Notes under the pieces: generated by a model | Told to the model about the DNA's origin: nothing | Seen by the model: the letters and a program-made list of their open reading frames with translations, nothing else | The model's database searches: none | Origin: Rhodobacter sp. | GTDB taxonomy: Bacteria > Pseudomonadota > Alphaproteobacteria > Rhodobacterales > Rhodobacteraceae | Reading direction: 5' to 3' | Length of the DNA: 64,000 nt | Assembly: GCA_030065095.1 (NCBI GenBank) | Contig: JASJDP010000020.1 | Location: 62,001-126,000, forward strand | Made by a program: the position numbers and the translations under genes | In this document: positions 47,725-56,954 of the stretch, in pieces | How the letters are laid out: the number at the start of each line of letters is the position of its first letter | Position numbering within the stretch: position 1 is the first letter of the stretch

Positions 47725-48549
47725 ATGGAGTTTCGCGTGGACGAGCGCAACCGGGGACGGCTGACCAGGGACGGCATCCGCATCTATGAAGCGGCGGATT
47801 TCGCCGGCATGCACAAGGCTGGACGGCTGGCGGCCGAAATCCTCGATGCCGTCGCGCCGTTGGTTCAGGTCGGCCAGACCACGGGTGCTCTGGATGCGGA
47901 AATCGAGAGGATGGTCGCCGAGGCCGGGGCGACCTCTGCCACCATCGGCTACAAGGGGTATCAGCACGCGTCCTGCATTTCGGTGAACCACGTGGTCTGT
48001 CACGGGATCCCGGGCCCGAAGGTCCTGAAGGACGGTGACGTCCTGAACATCGACGTCACCGTGGTCGTCGACGGCTGGTTCGGCGACACCAGCCGGATGT
48101 ATGTGGCCGGCAAGTTGAGCCGCCGGGCCGAAAGGCTGATCCAGGTTACCCATGACGCGCTGTTCAAGGGGATCGCGGCGGTGAAGCCCGGAAACACGTT
48201 CGGCGATATCGGGCATGCGATCCAGACCTTCGTCGAGGCCAACCGGATGTCGGTGGTACGCGATTTCTGCGGTCATGGGCTGGGGCGGGTATTTCACGCG
48301 CCGCCGAATGTGCTGCACTACGGGCGACCCGGAACGGGACCGGTGCTGGAGGAAGGCATGTTCTTCACCATCGAGCCGATGGTGAACCTCGGGCGGCCCG
48401 AAACCAAGGTTCTGGCCGACGACTGGACAGCGGTAACCCGGGATAAGTCGTTGTCGGCGCAGTTTGAACATTCGGTGGGGGTGACGGCGACCGGCTGCGA
48501 GCTGTTCACATTGTCACCGGCGGGAAAGTTCCATCCGACCTGGGGGTAG
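47725..48549 (+). CDS. map: Methionine aminopeptidase, type I
   Basis: The 274-residue enzyme has the pita-bread metal ligands: the two Asp in the DVTVVVDGWFGDTSR region, the His in FCGHGLGRVFH, Glu in FTIEPMV and Glu in SAQFEHSV. It removes the initiator methionine of nascent proteins. The sequence is normal length and complete. It is divergent from the secreted-protein gene and appears to be a single-gene unit. Confidence 0.96.
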   Translation: MEFRVDERNRGRLTRDGIRIYEAADFAGMHKAGRLAAEILDAVAPLVQVGQTTGALDAEIERMVAEAGATSATIGYKGYQHASCISVNHVVCHGIPGPKVLKDGDVLNIDVTVVVDGWFGDTSRMYVAGKLSRRAERLIQVTHDALFKGIAAVKPGNTFGDIGHAIQTFVEANRMSVVRDFCGHGLGRVFHAPPNVLHYGRPGTGPVLEEGMFFTIEPMVNLGRPETKVLADDWTAVTRDKSLSAQFEHSVGVTATGCELFTLSPAGKFHPTWG

Positions 48550-48592
48550 TCGTCTGAATTCGTGCAGAAGTCTGTTCTGACCGGGGACCGGC

Positions 48593-49765
48593 TCACCGGT
48601 TGTCCAGTGCCCGTTCCAACATGTCGAGAGCCCCGTCCAGACGGGCACGGGGACAGGCAATGTTCAGGCGGGCGAAGCCCGCGCCCTGCGCACCGAATGA
48701 AATACCACGCGTAACGGCCCAATTGGCCCTGCCCCGGAGGAACGCGTGCAGCGCGCCGGGATCGAACCCAAGCGCGCGGAAATCGAGCCAGAGGAGAAAG
48801 GTGCCCTCGGGCTCGATCAGCGTGACGTCCGGCACTTCGTCAAGGCGGGTACGAACGAGGGATAGGTTTTCCCGTAGATAATCGATAACCGCGTCGAGCC
48901 AGGCACCGCCATCCCGGTAGGCGGCCATCATCGCCACATTGGCGAAAGCATTGTTCTTGTTGACCGTCAGGCGGCTGTTCTCGGCCTGAAAGTGAGCGCG
49001 GCGATCCGTGTCCGGCACGATTGTGAACGCGGAACAGCAGCCCGCAATGTTGAAGCTTTTGGCCGGAGACAGGATCGTCACGCTGTTTGCAGCGTGCCGG
49101 GACCCAAGCGAGGCAAAGGGCGTGAAGCGGTGGCCCGGAAAGATGATATCGCCGTGGAGTTCGTCCGTCACGACAAGGACCCCGTTGCGCAAACAGATCT
49201 CGCCGAGGCGCATGAGTTCCATGCGGGTCCAGACACGGCCCACCGGATTGTGCGGATTGCAGAGAAACAGCAGACGGTTTTTCGGATTTGCGGCAAGAGC
49301 GTCCAGCCCGGCAAAGTCGATCTCGTAGCGTCCGTCGCGCAGGATCAGCGGGTTCTCGGCGACGGTCCGGTGATTTTCGCGGATGATGTCGAAGAAGTCG
49401 AAGAACACCGGAGGCTGGACAATGATCCCCTCGCCGGGGTCTGTGAACGCTGAGGCGGCGATGGCGAGGCTGTTGAGCGCGTTCGGCGCACGCAGGATAT
49501 GATTCGGGTCGACGGTCCAGCCGTGGCGGATGCGCAACCACTGGGTCAGAGCGGGGATCAGGCCATCCGGGACGGCCTCGTAGCCGAAGATCCCGTGCTG
49601 CAGGCGTGCGTGCAGGGCGTCAAGGATCGGCGGCGCAACCTCGAAATCCATATCGGCGACACCTGCGGCGAATAGGCGGTCGCTATCCTCTCCCAGAACG
49701 ATGCGATGGGTCTTGAGCGCCGGGACGGCGCGGCGATCGGGCGGATGGTCGAAATTGAACGGCAT
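48593..49765 (-). CDS. PatB/MalY-like aminotransferase (cystathionine beta-lyase type)
   Basis: The 390-residue fold-type I PLP enzyme has the PLP lysine in SPAKSFNIAG (Lys236), the CNPHNPVGRVW segment and VADMDFEVAPPI near the N-terminus, the last being the hallmark of the MalY/PatB branch. These usually cleave C-S bonds of cystathionine or cysteine conjugates. Its ATG overlaps the stop of the deacylase gene (TGATG), so both enzymes probably process the same class of acylated amino acid. Confidence 0.88.
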   Translation of the reverse strand: MPFNFDHPPDRRAVPALKTHRIVLGEDSDRLFAAGVADMDFEVAPPILDALHARLQHGIFGYEAVPDGLIPALTQWLRIRHGWTVDPNHILRAPNALNSLAIAASAFTDPGEGIIVQPPVFFDFFDIIRENHRTVAENPLILRDGRYEIDFAGLDALAANPKNRLLFLCNPHNPVGRVWTRMELMRLGEICLRNGVLVVTDELHGDIIFPGHRFTPFASLGSRHAANSVTILSPAKSFNIAGCCSAFTIVPDTDRRAHFQAENSRLTVNKNNAFANVAMMAAYRDGGAWLDAVIDYLRENLSLVRTRLDEVPDVTLIEPEGTFLLWLDFRALGFDPGALHAFLRGRANWAVTRGISFGAQGAGFARLNIACPRARLDGALDMLERALDNR

Positions 49766-50772
49766 CAGACGTCCCTGGCATCGCGGGCGATCTGGTACAC
49801 GGCGTCGCCGATCTCCACGCGGGCGGGCGGGCGCTTGGCCAGTACGATGCCCGAATACGGCGAAGGGACGGGAGTTGGCATTCGGCAGGGCTTCAAAGGA
49901 TCGTGGATCGCGCCCATGGACTCGCCCACGTCCACGGGTTCGCCGATGTCCTTGAAGGGCTCGAAAATACCCGCGTCTCGGGCGTAGACCGACCCCTGCG
50001 CATGAAGCTCGCGCGTGCCGTGGGCCGCGTCGGGTGAGTAGCCGGGCAGCATGCCCAGCCCGTGCAGGATGCGTTTGAGGCCGCGTTCGGTCCTGGAGAG
50101 GATGTCTTGCGACACCGCACCGGCGCCACCGAGTTCGGCCATCACCGAGATAACGCCGTTACGGTTGGCCGCGCCCATCGCGGTCCGGGCGGTCGAGGCA
50201 CGGCCGCCGCCGCTGGTGAAAACCCATGCGTAGGGCAGATCAAAGGCGGTTTGCAGGGAAAGAAGCTGCGCCGTTTCTTCGGGGGTGTGGCCTTTGCCGC
50301 GCAAAAGCGTCGGCGGGTAGAAGAGCGAACTGCCCCCGGAATGGAGATCGACCATGACATGGGCGCGCGGGATCAGCACGGTCTCCAGAAAATGCGCGAT
50401 GACCTGGGTCGGCGTGCCATGCGGGTCGCCGGGGAAGGTGCGATTGAGGTTGCCACCGTCGATGGGCGAGGTGCGCGTTGCGGCGCGCGCGGCGGGGGCA
50501 TTGGTCATGGGAAGAATGATGAGCTGACCGGTTATGTCATCAAGCGCCAGGTCCCGGGCCAGGCTGCTCAGCGCGATCTGGCCCTCATATTCGTCGCCGT
50601 GAACGCCCGCGAGCATCAGCACGACCGGGCCATCCCCATTCCTGATCGAGACGACGGGGATCGGGATCCAGCCATAGGCGCTTTGGTGGGTGGAATGTGG
50701 AAGGCGGAGGAAACCGGTTTGTTTTCCCGACGCGTCGAGATCGACTTCGGATGTGATCGGATTGTCTGGCAC
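49765..50772 (-). CDS. Succinylglutamate desuccinylase/aspartoacylase family (DoeB-like)
   Basis: The 335-residue zinc hydrolase has GVHGDEYEG (His58, Glu61 as metal ligands), LPMTNAPAARAATRTSP, LNRTFPGDP and DLHSGGSS with a third ligand. Closest in kind is DoeB, the N-acetyl-diaminobutyrate deacetylase of ectoine breakdown, but DoeA, DoeC and DoeD are not in the window, so the acyl substrate is open. GTG 50772 is the start, with GGGGAG upstream. Confidence 0.85.
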   Translation of the reverse strand: MPDNPITSEVDLDASGKQTGFLRLPHSTHQSAYGWIPIPVVSIRNGDGPVVLMLAGVHGDEYEGQIALSSLARDLALDDITGQLIILPMTNAPAARAATRTSPIDGGNLNRTFPGDPHGTPTQVIAHFLETVLIPRAHVMVDLHSGGSSLFYPPTLLRGKGHTPEETAQLLSLQTAFDLPYAWVFTSGGGRASTARTAMGAANRNGVISVMAELGGAGAVSQDILSRTERGLKRILHGLGMLPGYSPDAAHGTRELHAQGSVYARDAGIFEPFKDIGEPVDVGESMGAIHDPLKPCRMPTPVPSPYSGIVLAKRPPARVEIGDAVYQIARDARDV

Positions 50773-50846
50773 CTTCCACTCCCCTTGATGGGGATCAGGA
50801 ATAGACTTTGTGAAACGGCAGGGGAATGCGTGAAACCGGCGCGCCG

Positions 50847-51023
50847 TCAGTCGGCGTCGCGATCACTGTCTTCGCGCCACCGGCGCAGAAGTTCCGGCTC
50901 GCCGCCGCGTGTGGTCAGGATATCGCCGATCAGGACCGGCTGCGGCCGCGGTTTCGGCTGTGGAGCCGAGGTCGTTTCGACCGTGTCGGGCCAAGTCCAG
51001 AATTCTGCGAAAGCGGTCAGCAT
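50847..51023 (-). CDS. Possible 58-residue small protein
   Basis: ATG 51023 opens a 58-codon frame ending TGA at 50847-50849, with no internal stop and GC-rich third positions like its neighbours. It starts MLTAFAEFWTWPDTVE, has a Pro/Gln/Lys spacer (residues 20-29) and a C-terminal LIGDILTTRGGEPELLRRW helix. It lies 47 bp after the HAD gene stop, on the same strand, filling an otherwise empty gap. No strong ribosome site is visible. Function is unknown. Confidence 0.45.
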   Translation of the reverse strand: MLTAFAEFWTWPDTVETTSAPQPKPRPQPVLIGDILTTRGGEPELLRRWREDSDRDAD

Positions 51024-51070
51024 GGGATGAGACTACCGCAGTTTTAAATGGCGGCGAAGCCCCCGGAGGA

Positions 51071-51721
51071 TCAAATCTGCAAAAGCGCGGGAAGATCTGC
51101 CATACGGTGGAATACCGTCGCACCTGTGGCGGCCAACCGCGTGCCATCATCATGGGCGGCAAAGCCGAAACAGCGCATCCCGGCGCGGCTTGCCGCGGTA
51201 CAGCCCGAAACGCTGTCGTCCACCACGGCGCAGCGGCTGGGCGGCACGCCGAATTCACCGGCGGCAATCAGAAACAGGCCAGGGTCGGGCTTGGCGGTGC
51301 CGTGGACATGGGCAGAATAAAGCCGGTCCGTGAGGCGGGCATGCAGGGCCGGGTGCTGGCCCAGCGTGATCGCCATCTTGCGCAACGAACCGTTGGACCC
51401 GACGCAATACGGGATACCGGCGGTGTCGAGACGGTCGAGCACCTGTTCGACGCCCGGGATCAACGGGGTGCCTTCGGCAAGGCGGACGTACATCGTTTCA
51501 TAGAAAGCCTCGACCCAACCGTCGCGAATATCGGCGCCCATCGCGGCGGCTTGCTGTCCCACCGCACGCATGGTGCCGCCGGTGAACATACGGTCGATCT
51601 CTTGTTGCGAGAGGGTCAGGCCGCGTTGTGCGAAGTCCTGTTGCAGCAATTCGTTGGTGATCGGCTCGCTGTCCACGAGCACGCCGTCGCAGTCAAAGAT
51701 CACAAGGTCCGGGCGGGTCAT
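51071..51721 (-). CDS. HAD-superfamily phosphatase (Gph/YieH-like)
   Basis: The 216-residue hydrolase has motif I FDCDGVLVD (9-17; nucleophile Asp10 or 12), motif II VGSNGS, the motif III lysine in HGTAKPDPG and motif IV VVDDSVSG, with a helical C1 cap. It belongs to the beta-phosphoglucomutase/phosphoglycolate phosphatase group. Substrate is not determined. ATG 51721 overlaps the rsmD stop (ATGA). Confidence 0.92.
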   Translation of the reverse strand: MTRPDLVIFDCDGVLVDSEPITNELLQQDFAQRGLTLSQQEIDRMFTGGTMRAVGQQAAAMGADIRDGWVEAFYETMYVRLAEGTPLIPGVEQVLDRLDTAGIPYCVGSNGSLRKMAITLGQHPALHARLTDRLYSAHVHGTAKPDPGLFLIAAGEFGVPPSRCAVVDDSVSGCTAASRAGMRCFGFAAHDDGTRLAATGATVFHRMADLPALLQI

Positions 51722-52281
51722 GGCGTGTACTCGAGGATGGTGATGTGGGTGTCGCCGTAACGGCGCGTGTCGAGGAAGGCAAAGCCGTCCGGGGCGGTTT
51801 GCGGGGCGTGTTCCTCCCAGACGATGATGGCGCCGGGGGCCAGCCACTGACCGGCCCTGGCCGAGGCCAGCGCCCGTTCGCCGAGCTGTTGGCGGTAAGG
51901 GGGGTCGAGGAAGACCAAGGTGAACGGGGCGGCATGGTTCTGGCCGAGGCGGGTGGCGTCGCGCCGGAAGAGCTTGACCTGGCCGCCGGCCTGCATAAGC
52001 GCGGTGTTCTCGCGGATCAGGGCGCGGGCCCGGGCGCCGTCGTCGACAAAGGTCACATGTGCCGCCCCGCGCGACAGCGCCTCGAACCCCAGCGCGCCGG
52101 TGCCTGCAAACAGGTCGAGGACGCGCGCGCCGGCGACGGGGTCGCCATACCGGCCGGAGGCGAGAATGTTGAACAGGCTCTCGCGGACGCGGTCGGGGGT
52201 GGGGCGCAGGTGCGCGGAGGCATCGCCCTTGCCGATGGCGGCAAGGCGCAGGCCGCGTTTTGCCCCGGCGACGATGCGCAT
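51718..52281 (-). CDS. rsmD: 16S rRNA (guanine(966)-N2)-methyltransferase
   Basis: The 187-residue enzyme begins MRIVAGAKRGLRL, has RPTPDRVRESLFN, the SAM site DLFAGTGALGFEAL and the catalytic FLDPPY. It methylates G966 of 16S rRNA during 30S assembly. Length is normal. Its ATG overlaps the stop of the FAD reductase gene, and its end overlaps the phosphatase gene. Confidence 0.95.
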   Translation of the reverse strand: MRIVAGAKRGLRLAAIGKGDASAHLRPTPDRVRESLFNILASGRYGDPVAGARVLDLFAGTGALGFEALSRGAAHVTFVDDGARARALIRENTALMQAGGQVKLFRRDATRLGQNHAAPFTLVFLDPPYRQQLGERALASARAGQWLAPGAIIVWEEHAPQTAPDGFAFLDTRRYGDTHITILEYTP

Positions 52282-53486
52282 CAGGCGCGCAAGAGCGGTT
52301 TCAGGTCGGCCTCTGTGTCGCCGACCACTGCCGGATCCGGCGATTTGCCCATTTCGATCAGACGTTTGCCGATCATGTAGGCGCGGGCATCGTTCATCGC
52401 GTCGACCGCAAGCAACCGGTCGCCTGCGTAGTACCAGTAGGACACCGCCGCGCCGCTGCCGCGAGTGACAAGGCGGTCGTAGCCCGTGTTGAGCCCCGCG
52501 ATCTGCAGTTTGCAGTCGTATTGATCCGACCAGAACCAGGGGACGGGGGCATACTCCTTGTCCGCGCCAAGCATGTTTTCGGCAACGCACTCGGCCTGGT
52601 CGATGGCATTCTGCACGCTTTCGAGGCGGATGCGGCGGCCCTGGTAGGGGAAGGACGCGCAGTCGCCTGCAGCCCAGATCGACGGGTCGGCTGTGCGGCC
52701 CTGCGCATCGGTTTTTATGCCGTTGTCGATGTCTAGCCCCGCAGCCTCGGCGAGTTCGGTCGCCGGCGTTATCCCAATGCCCGTGACGACGACGTCCAGG
52801 GCAAGTTCCGTGCCGTCGGACAGGATCGCCCCGGTCACATGATCGTCGCCGGTCAGATGCTTGAGCCCGGTGCCTTCGCGGATCTCGACGCCGTGGCTTT
52901 GATGCAGCGCGCGGAAATAGGCGGAGGTTTCCGGAGAGGCAACGCGCTGCAGAATGCGATCGGCCATTTCGATCAGCGTCACGCGCATGCCCCTGGCAGC
53001 CGCGACCGCAGCCGCCTCGAGCCCGATATAGCCGCCGCCGACGATCAGCACACCGGCGCCCCGCACAAAGGCCGGGGCCATTTCGTCGACGTCCCGCAGG
53101 GTCCGTACGACATGGACACCTGCAAGCTCGCCGCCGATGGCGCCCGGCAGGCGCCGCGGGACCGCGCCGGTGCAGAGCGCAAGCTGGTCATAGGCGATCT
53201 GATGGCCGCCCGCGATCACCACCTTGTCGGCGCGGTCGATGGCGACGGCGGTCGCATTGGTCAAAAGCCCGATACCGTTTTCGGCGTAGAAGCTTGGCGG
53301 TCTCAGATAGAGACGTTCGAGATCCATCTCGCCCAGAAGGTATTTTTTCGACAGCGGCGGGCGCTGGTAGGGCGGGGCGTTTTCCTCGCCGATCAGCGTG
53401 ATCGGGCCGGTATGGCCAAGCGCCCGCAGCTTTGCCGTCAGCGAGGCTCCCGCCTGGCCCGCGCCGATCACGACGATTTTGTCCAT
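52281..53486 (-). CDS. FAD-dependent ferredoxin-reductase-type oxidoreductase
   Basis: The 401-residue flavoprotein has the FAD motif IGAGQAGASL, YQRPPLSKKYL, LALCTGAVPRRLP, an NAD motif VGGGYIGLEAAAVAAARG and the IWAAGDCA strand. This is the rhodocoxin/putidaredoxin-reductase branch, which passes electrons from NADH to a 2Fe-2S ferredoxin for P450s or dioxygenases. No partner ferredoxin or oxygenase is nearby, so the acceptor is unknown. It heads the rsmD-HAD operon and diverges from the peroxiredoxin gene. Confidence 0.9.
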   Translation of the reverse strand: MDKIVVIGAGQAGASLTAKLRALGHTGPITLIGEENAPPYQRPPLSKKYLLGEMDLERLYLRPPSFYAENGIGLLTNATAVAIDRADKVVIAGGHQIAYDQLALCTGAVPRRLPGAIGGELAGVHVVRTLRDVDEMAPAFVRGAGVLIVGGGYIGLEAAAVAAARGMRVTLIEMADRILQRVASPETSAYFRALHQSHGVEIREGTGLKHLTGDDHVTGAILSDGTELALDVVVTGIGITPATELAEAAGLDIDNGIKTDAQGRTADPSIWAAGDCASFPYQGRRIRLESVQNAIDQAECVAENMLGADKEYAPVPWFWSDQYDCKLQIAGLNTGYDRLVTRGSGAAVSYWYYAGDRLLAVDAMNDARAYMIGKRLIEMGKSPDPAVVGDTEADLKPLLRA

Positions 53487-53571
53487 GTCTGCCCCCTGCA
53501 GGTCTGGTCTGCGCGTTTGGCCCAGCTATATCCTGTGCACTGTGAAACGCAATTGACGAAGGGACAGGATC

Positions 53572-54063
53572 ATGGCGATTGGCGAAGGCGACACTCTACC
53601 GGCCGCGAGCCTGCTGCAGCTCGGAGAAAACGGACCGGAAGCGGTGGATCTTGGCGGCAAACTGTCGGGTCGCAAGGTGATCCTCTTTGCAGTGCCCGGG
53701 GCCTATACCCCGACCTGCAGCTCGGCGCATGTGCCGAGCTTTGTCCGGACCCGGGATCAGTTCCTGGAAAAAGGTGTGGACGAGATCATCTGTGTTTCGG
53801 TCAACGACCCCTTCGTGATGAAGGCGTGGGGCGAGGCAACCGGTGCGGCCGAGGCGGGCATAACCATGCTGGGCGATGCGGATGCGGCGTTCACCAAGGC
53901 GATCGGCATGGCGTTCACCGCGCCGCCTGCGGGGCTGATGGACCGGTCCAAGCGCTTTGCGATGTATGTCGAAGACGGTGTGGTGAAGGTACTGCACGAA
54001 GAAGAAGGCCCGGGCGTCTGCGAGGTTTCCGGCGGCGAGGCGATGCTGGCCGCGATCGGATGA
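53572..54063 (+). CDS. Peroxiredoxin (Prx5/AhpE-like)
   Basis: The 163-residue enzyme has the peroxidatic cysteine in VPGAYTPTCSSAHVPSF (Cys49) and FVRTRDQF, VSVNDPFVMKAWG typical of Prx5. A second cysteine near the C-terminus (GVCEVSG) could resolve. It reduces hydroperoxides with thioredoxin or glutaredoxin/glutathione. The start has GGGACAGG upstream. It is divergent from the FAD reductase. Confidence 0.93.
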   Translation: MAIGEGDTLPAASLLQLGENGPEAVDLGGKLSGRKVILFAVPGAYTPTCSSAHVPSFVRTRDQFLEKGVDEIICVSVNDPFVMKAWGEATGAAEAGITMLGDADAAFTKAIGMAFTAPPAGLMDRSKRFAMYVEDGVVKVLHEEEGPGVCEVSGGEAMLAAIG

Positions 54064-54115
54064 TCGAAATGTGCGCTTCCGCGCGCGGTTTTCTGCCAGG
54101 ATGACGTAAGCCGGG

Positions 54116-54412
54116 CTATCCGGCTAGCGCGTCCATCTTCGTAGCGAGTTTGATGTCGAGATCCGAAAGCCCGCCGGCATCGTGGGTGGTGAGCGTCACC
54201 TCGACGGTCTTGTAGACATTGAACCACTCCGGATGGTGATTCCATTTCTCGGCCCAGAGCGCACAGCGGGTCATCCAGGCGAAGGCCGCGGTGAAATCGG
54301 CGAACTGATAGGTCTTGACGATCGCATCGCGGCTGTCGTGCATCTGCCATCCGGTTTCCAGCAACGGCTTTAGCAGGGCCTCGCGGTCGGCGTCGGTCAG
54401 GGATTGGGTCAT
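54116..54412 (-). CDS. phhB: Pterin-4a-carbinolamine dehydratase
   Basis: The 98-residue protein has the family core [24 protein letters not shown] with the conserved histidines, and [21 protein letters not shown]. It dehydrates 4a-hydroxytetrahydrobiopterin and recycles the cofactor of aromatic hydroxylases; it can act as a coactivator. ATG 54412 overlaps the upstream gene's stop (ATGA). No phhA is in the window. Confidence 0.95.
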   Translation of the reverse strand: MTQSLTDADREALLKPLLETGWQMHDSRDAIVKTYQFADFTAAFAWMTRCALWAEKWNHHPEWFNVYKTVEVTLTTHDAGGLSDLDIKLATKMDALAG

Positions 54413-55593
54413 TCGTCCTCCGATCTGGTTTTGCGGAACGGGCCATAAGCGGTCATGACTTCGATATCTTCGGTCACCGCAAAGCGTTCGGACTGCAAGT
54501 ATTGCTCGATGGCCCGGCGAAAGGAATCGTCGGCAATCCAATGCAATGAATGGCAGTGGACCGGCAGATAACCGCGGGCCAGCTTATGCGGGCCCTGCGC
54601 GCCGGCCTCCACGCGTTGCAGCCCGTTGCGGATGGCGTAGTCGATGGCGCGGTAGTAGCAAAGCTCGAAATGCAGACAGGGGTGGTCCTCGGTACAGCCC
54701 CAGTACCGACCGAAGAGCGTTTCGCAGCCGATGAAGTTGAGAGCCCCGGCGATATAGCGGCCGTCCCGCTCTGCCAGAACCAGCAGGATGTCGTCGCGCA
54801 GGGTGGCATGAGCCTCGTCGAAGAAGGCGCGGGTCAGGTAGGGCGTGCCCCATTTGCGGGCGCCGGTGTCCTGGTAAAAAGTCCAGACGGCGTCCCAGTG
54901 GTGCGGTTCGATCTGGCTGCCGGTGAGTTCGACGATGCGGCCGCCGAAAGCGTTGGCCTGTGCGCGTTCCTTGCGGATGTTCTTGCGCTTGCGCGACGAG
55001 AGGTCGGCGAGGAAGGCATCGAAATCCGCGTAGCCGCGGTTCACCCAGTGGAACTGGTCGGTGACCCTTTGCAGAAGGCCCATCTGTCCGCCCGCCTGCG
55101 CCTCGGCCTCGGTGCAAAAGGTGACGTGCACCGAGGACAGGTGGTTTTCGGCAGCCAGTTGCACGGCGCCCTGAACCAGCGCGGACTGCCCCATTTCCTC
55201 GAGCCCCGGTTTCACCAGAAACCGGCGCCCGGTGACCGGGGTGAAGGGAACCGCGATCTGCAGTTTCGGGTAATAACTGCCGCCCGCGCGCTCGAAGGCA
55301 AAGCCCCAATCATGGTCGAAGATATATTCGCCCTGGCTGTGCCCTTTGGCATAGAGGGGTGCGGTGGCGATGACCTGGCCGTCCATCTTCGCGATGATGT
55401 GGCGCGGCGCCCACCCTGTGCCGGCGCCGACGGAATTGCTGGTCTCCAGCGCCTGCAGGAACCGGTGAGTGGTGAAGGGGTCATGCGGGCGACCGCCATC
55501 CACCGCCTCGGGGCAGGCGCATGCGTCCCAGGCTTCGGGTGCGATCTCGTCCAGGCCGGCGAGCACGTCGATTTCTATCCGGGTTTCGCGCAT
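54409..55593 (-). CDS. COG3146 family protein (FemAB/GNAT-like)
   Basis: The 394-residue protein matches the DUF482/COG3146 'peptidogalycan' group: [45 protein letters not shown], then [19 protein letters not shown] and [14 protein letters not shown] and [14 protein letters not shown]. The double GNAT-like fold is inferred from the family. Its substrate is not known; a link to cell-wall or lipid acylation has been suggested for such folds. It is followed directly by phhB. Confidence 0.88.
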   Translation of the reverse strand: MRETRIEIDVLAGLDEIAPEAWDACACPEAVDGGRPHDPFTTHRFLQALETSNSVGAGTGWAPRHIIAKMDGQVIATAPLYAKGHSQGEYIFDHDWGFAFERAGGSYYPKLQIAVPFTPVTGRRFLVKPGLEEMGQSALVQGAVQLAAENHLSSVHVTFCTEAEAQAGGQMGLLQRVTDQFHWVNRGYADFDAFLADLSSRKRKNIRKERAQANAFGGRIVELTGSQIEPHHWDAVWTFYQDTGARKWGTPYLTRAFFDEAHATLRDDILLVLAERDGRYIAGALNFIGCETLFGRYWGCTEDHPCLHFELCYYRAIDYAIRNGLQRVEAGAQGPHKLARGYLPVHCHSLHWIADDSFRRAIEQYLQSERFAVTEDIEVMTAYGPFRKTRSEDE

Positions 55594-55645
55594 GCACCTG
55601 TTGTCCGCTGGGTTGAATGTAAGTGTGGCGCGTGCGCGCAGGCCG

Positions 55646-56416
55646 TCAAGGTTGCGGCACTACGGCGGGGTAGCCTTCGAACGTGATGTTGTCGGCGATC
55701 TTTCGAGCCACGGCCTCTTCTTGCGGCGACCGGACCGTCCAGCAAAGGACATGGGCGCCTTTTGCCTTCAGGTCCGCGATTCGCGGGCGGGCGAGATCGG
55801 TGGCGCGATGGCTGACGAAGGTGACGCCGAGGCGGTCGAAATCGGGCACTTCACGCAGGTGGATGAACACCTCTTCGGGTAAGTGCGGCCAGTCGTGAGG
55901 CTGGTAGGCGCAAGTGGTCAGACCGCGCGGGACGCCCGGCGCGGCGGCGGCAAAAATATCGACCGCGTTTGGGTTGAAGGACATCACCGCAACAGGGCCC
56001 TGATAGCCCGCAAGGTCCGCCGCCACGGCGCGTTCGAGCGGCCCGACGTCGCGCTTCATCTCGCCGTCCTGATCCTTGATTTCGATCAGCAGAGGCGTGC
56101 GGCCGCCCACGAGCGTCAGGATTTCGGCGAGCGTCGGGATCGTTTCCGCCCCGCCGGACAGCGGTATCTGGGAAAGCTCGGCGGTGGTGCGTCCGCGAAC
56201 CGGGCCGACCGCGGGCGTGAGACGGTCGAGGTGATAGTCGTGAAACACCAACGCGCGGTGATCGGCCGTCAGTTGCACGTCCAGTTCGATGCCATAGCCC
56301 GCCCTTATGGCCGCGCCGAAGGCGGCGCGGGAGTTTTCCGGGATGCCGATGCCGATATCGTGATAGCCGCGATGCGCCAGCGGCAGTGCCAGGAAGGCCG
56401 GGTCCAGCGGCGTCAT
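55646..56416 (-). CDS. Glycerophosphodiester phosphodiesterase
   Basis: The 256-residue enzyme has the GDPD core: LAHRGYHDIGIGIPENS (catalytic His and the Glu-Asn pair), GIELDVQLTADH, VFHDYHLDRLT (second His), and a late LCWTVRSPQE. It releases glycerol-3-phosphate from glycerophosphodiesters. There is no signal peptide, so it acts in the cytoplasm like UgpQ. ATG 56416 overlaps the RidA stop. Confidence 0.93.
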   Translation of the reverse strand: MTPLDPAFLALPLAHRGYHDIGIGIPENSRAAFGAAIRAGYGIELDVQLTADHRALVFHDYHLDRLTPAVGPVRGRTTAELSQIPLSGGAETIPTLAEILTLVGGRTPLLIEIKDQDGEMKRDVGPLERAVAADLAGYQGPVAVMSFNPNAVDIFAAAAPGVPRGLTTCAYQPHDWPHLPEEVFIHLREVPDFDRLGVTFVSHRATDLARPRIADLKAKGAHVLCWTVRSPQEEAVARKIADNITFEGYPAVVPQP

Positions 56417-56877
56417 CCGACCTGGAAGATGCCTTCGATTTCGACGGCAACGCCAAGCGGCAGCGCGGCCGCCGAGACCGCGGACCGGGCATGGCGGCCG
56501 GCGTCGCCAAGCGCCTCGACCAGAAAATCCGACGCGCCGTTGATCACCTGCGGCTGCTGGGTGAAATCGGCGGTGGAGTTGACGAAGCCGGTCAGCTTGA
56601 CGACGCGCACCAACCGGTCGAGGTCGCCGTCGCAGGCGGCCTTGACCTGAGCCAGAAGGCTGATGGCGCAGGTCCGTGCGGCGGCGGCGCCGTCTTCGAC
56701 GGATATGCCGGCGCCCAGCTTGCCGACGATAAGCCCGTTTTCGTTCTGGCTGATCTGCCCGGAGACATAGACGATGTCGCCGACCTTGACGGTGGGGACA
56801 TAATTCGCGGCGGGAGCAGGCGCGTCGGGAAGCGTGACGCCGAGCTCTGCAAGGCGGGATTCGATGGTACCTGGCAT
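56413..56877 (-). CDS. RidA-family protein
   Basis: The 154-residue protein belongs to the YjgF/YER057c/UK114 family in its longer (YjgH/Rid-type) form: YVPTVKVGDIVYVSGQISQN, a KLTGFVNSTADF strand and RSAVSAAALPLGVAVEIEG, where the Arg is the usual substrate-binding residue. RidA deaminates reactive enamines made by PLP enzymes. It is the first gene of the RidA-GDPD-COG3146-phhB series. Confidence 0.9.
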   Translation of the reverse strand: MPGTIESRLAELGVTLPDAPAPAANYVPTVKVGDIVYVSGQISQNENGLIVGKLGAGISVEDGAAAARTCAISLLAQVKAACDGDLDRLVRVVKLTGFVNSTADFTQQPQVINGASDFLVEALGDAGRHARSAVSAAALPLGVAVEIEGIFQVG

Positions 56878-56954
56878 GGGCGATTCTCCGTGCGTTGGAT
56901 GTGCGGCGACGCTATCGCGCGCAGGGCCCGGGTCAATGGCGAAATCGCCCGGCG

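Noticed and set aside
49765-50772. Ectoine degradation locus (doe genes)
   Set aside because: Only a DoeB-like hydrolase is present; no DoeA, DoeC, DoeD or ectoine transporter is nearby, so the name is not assigned.
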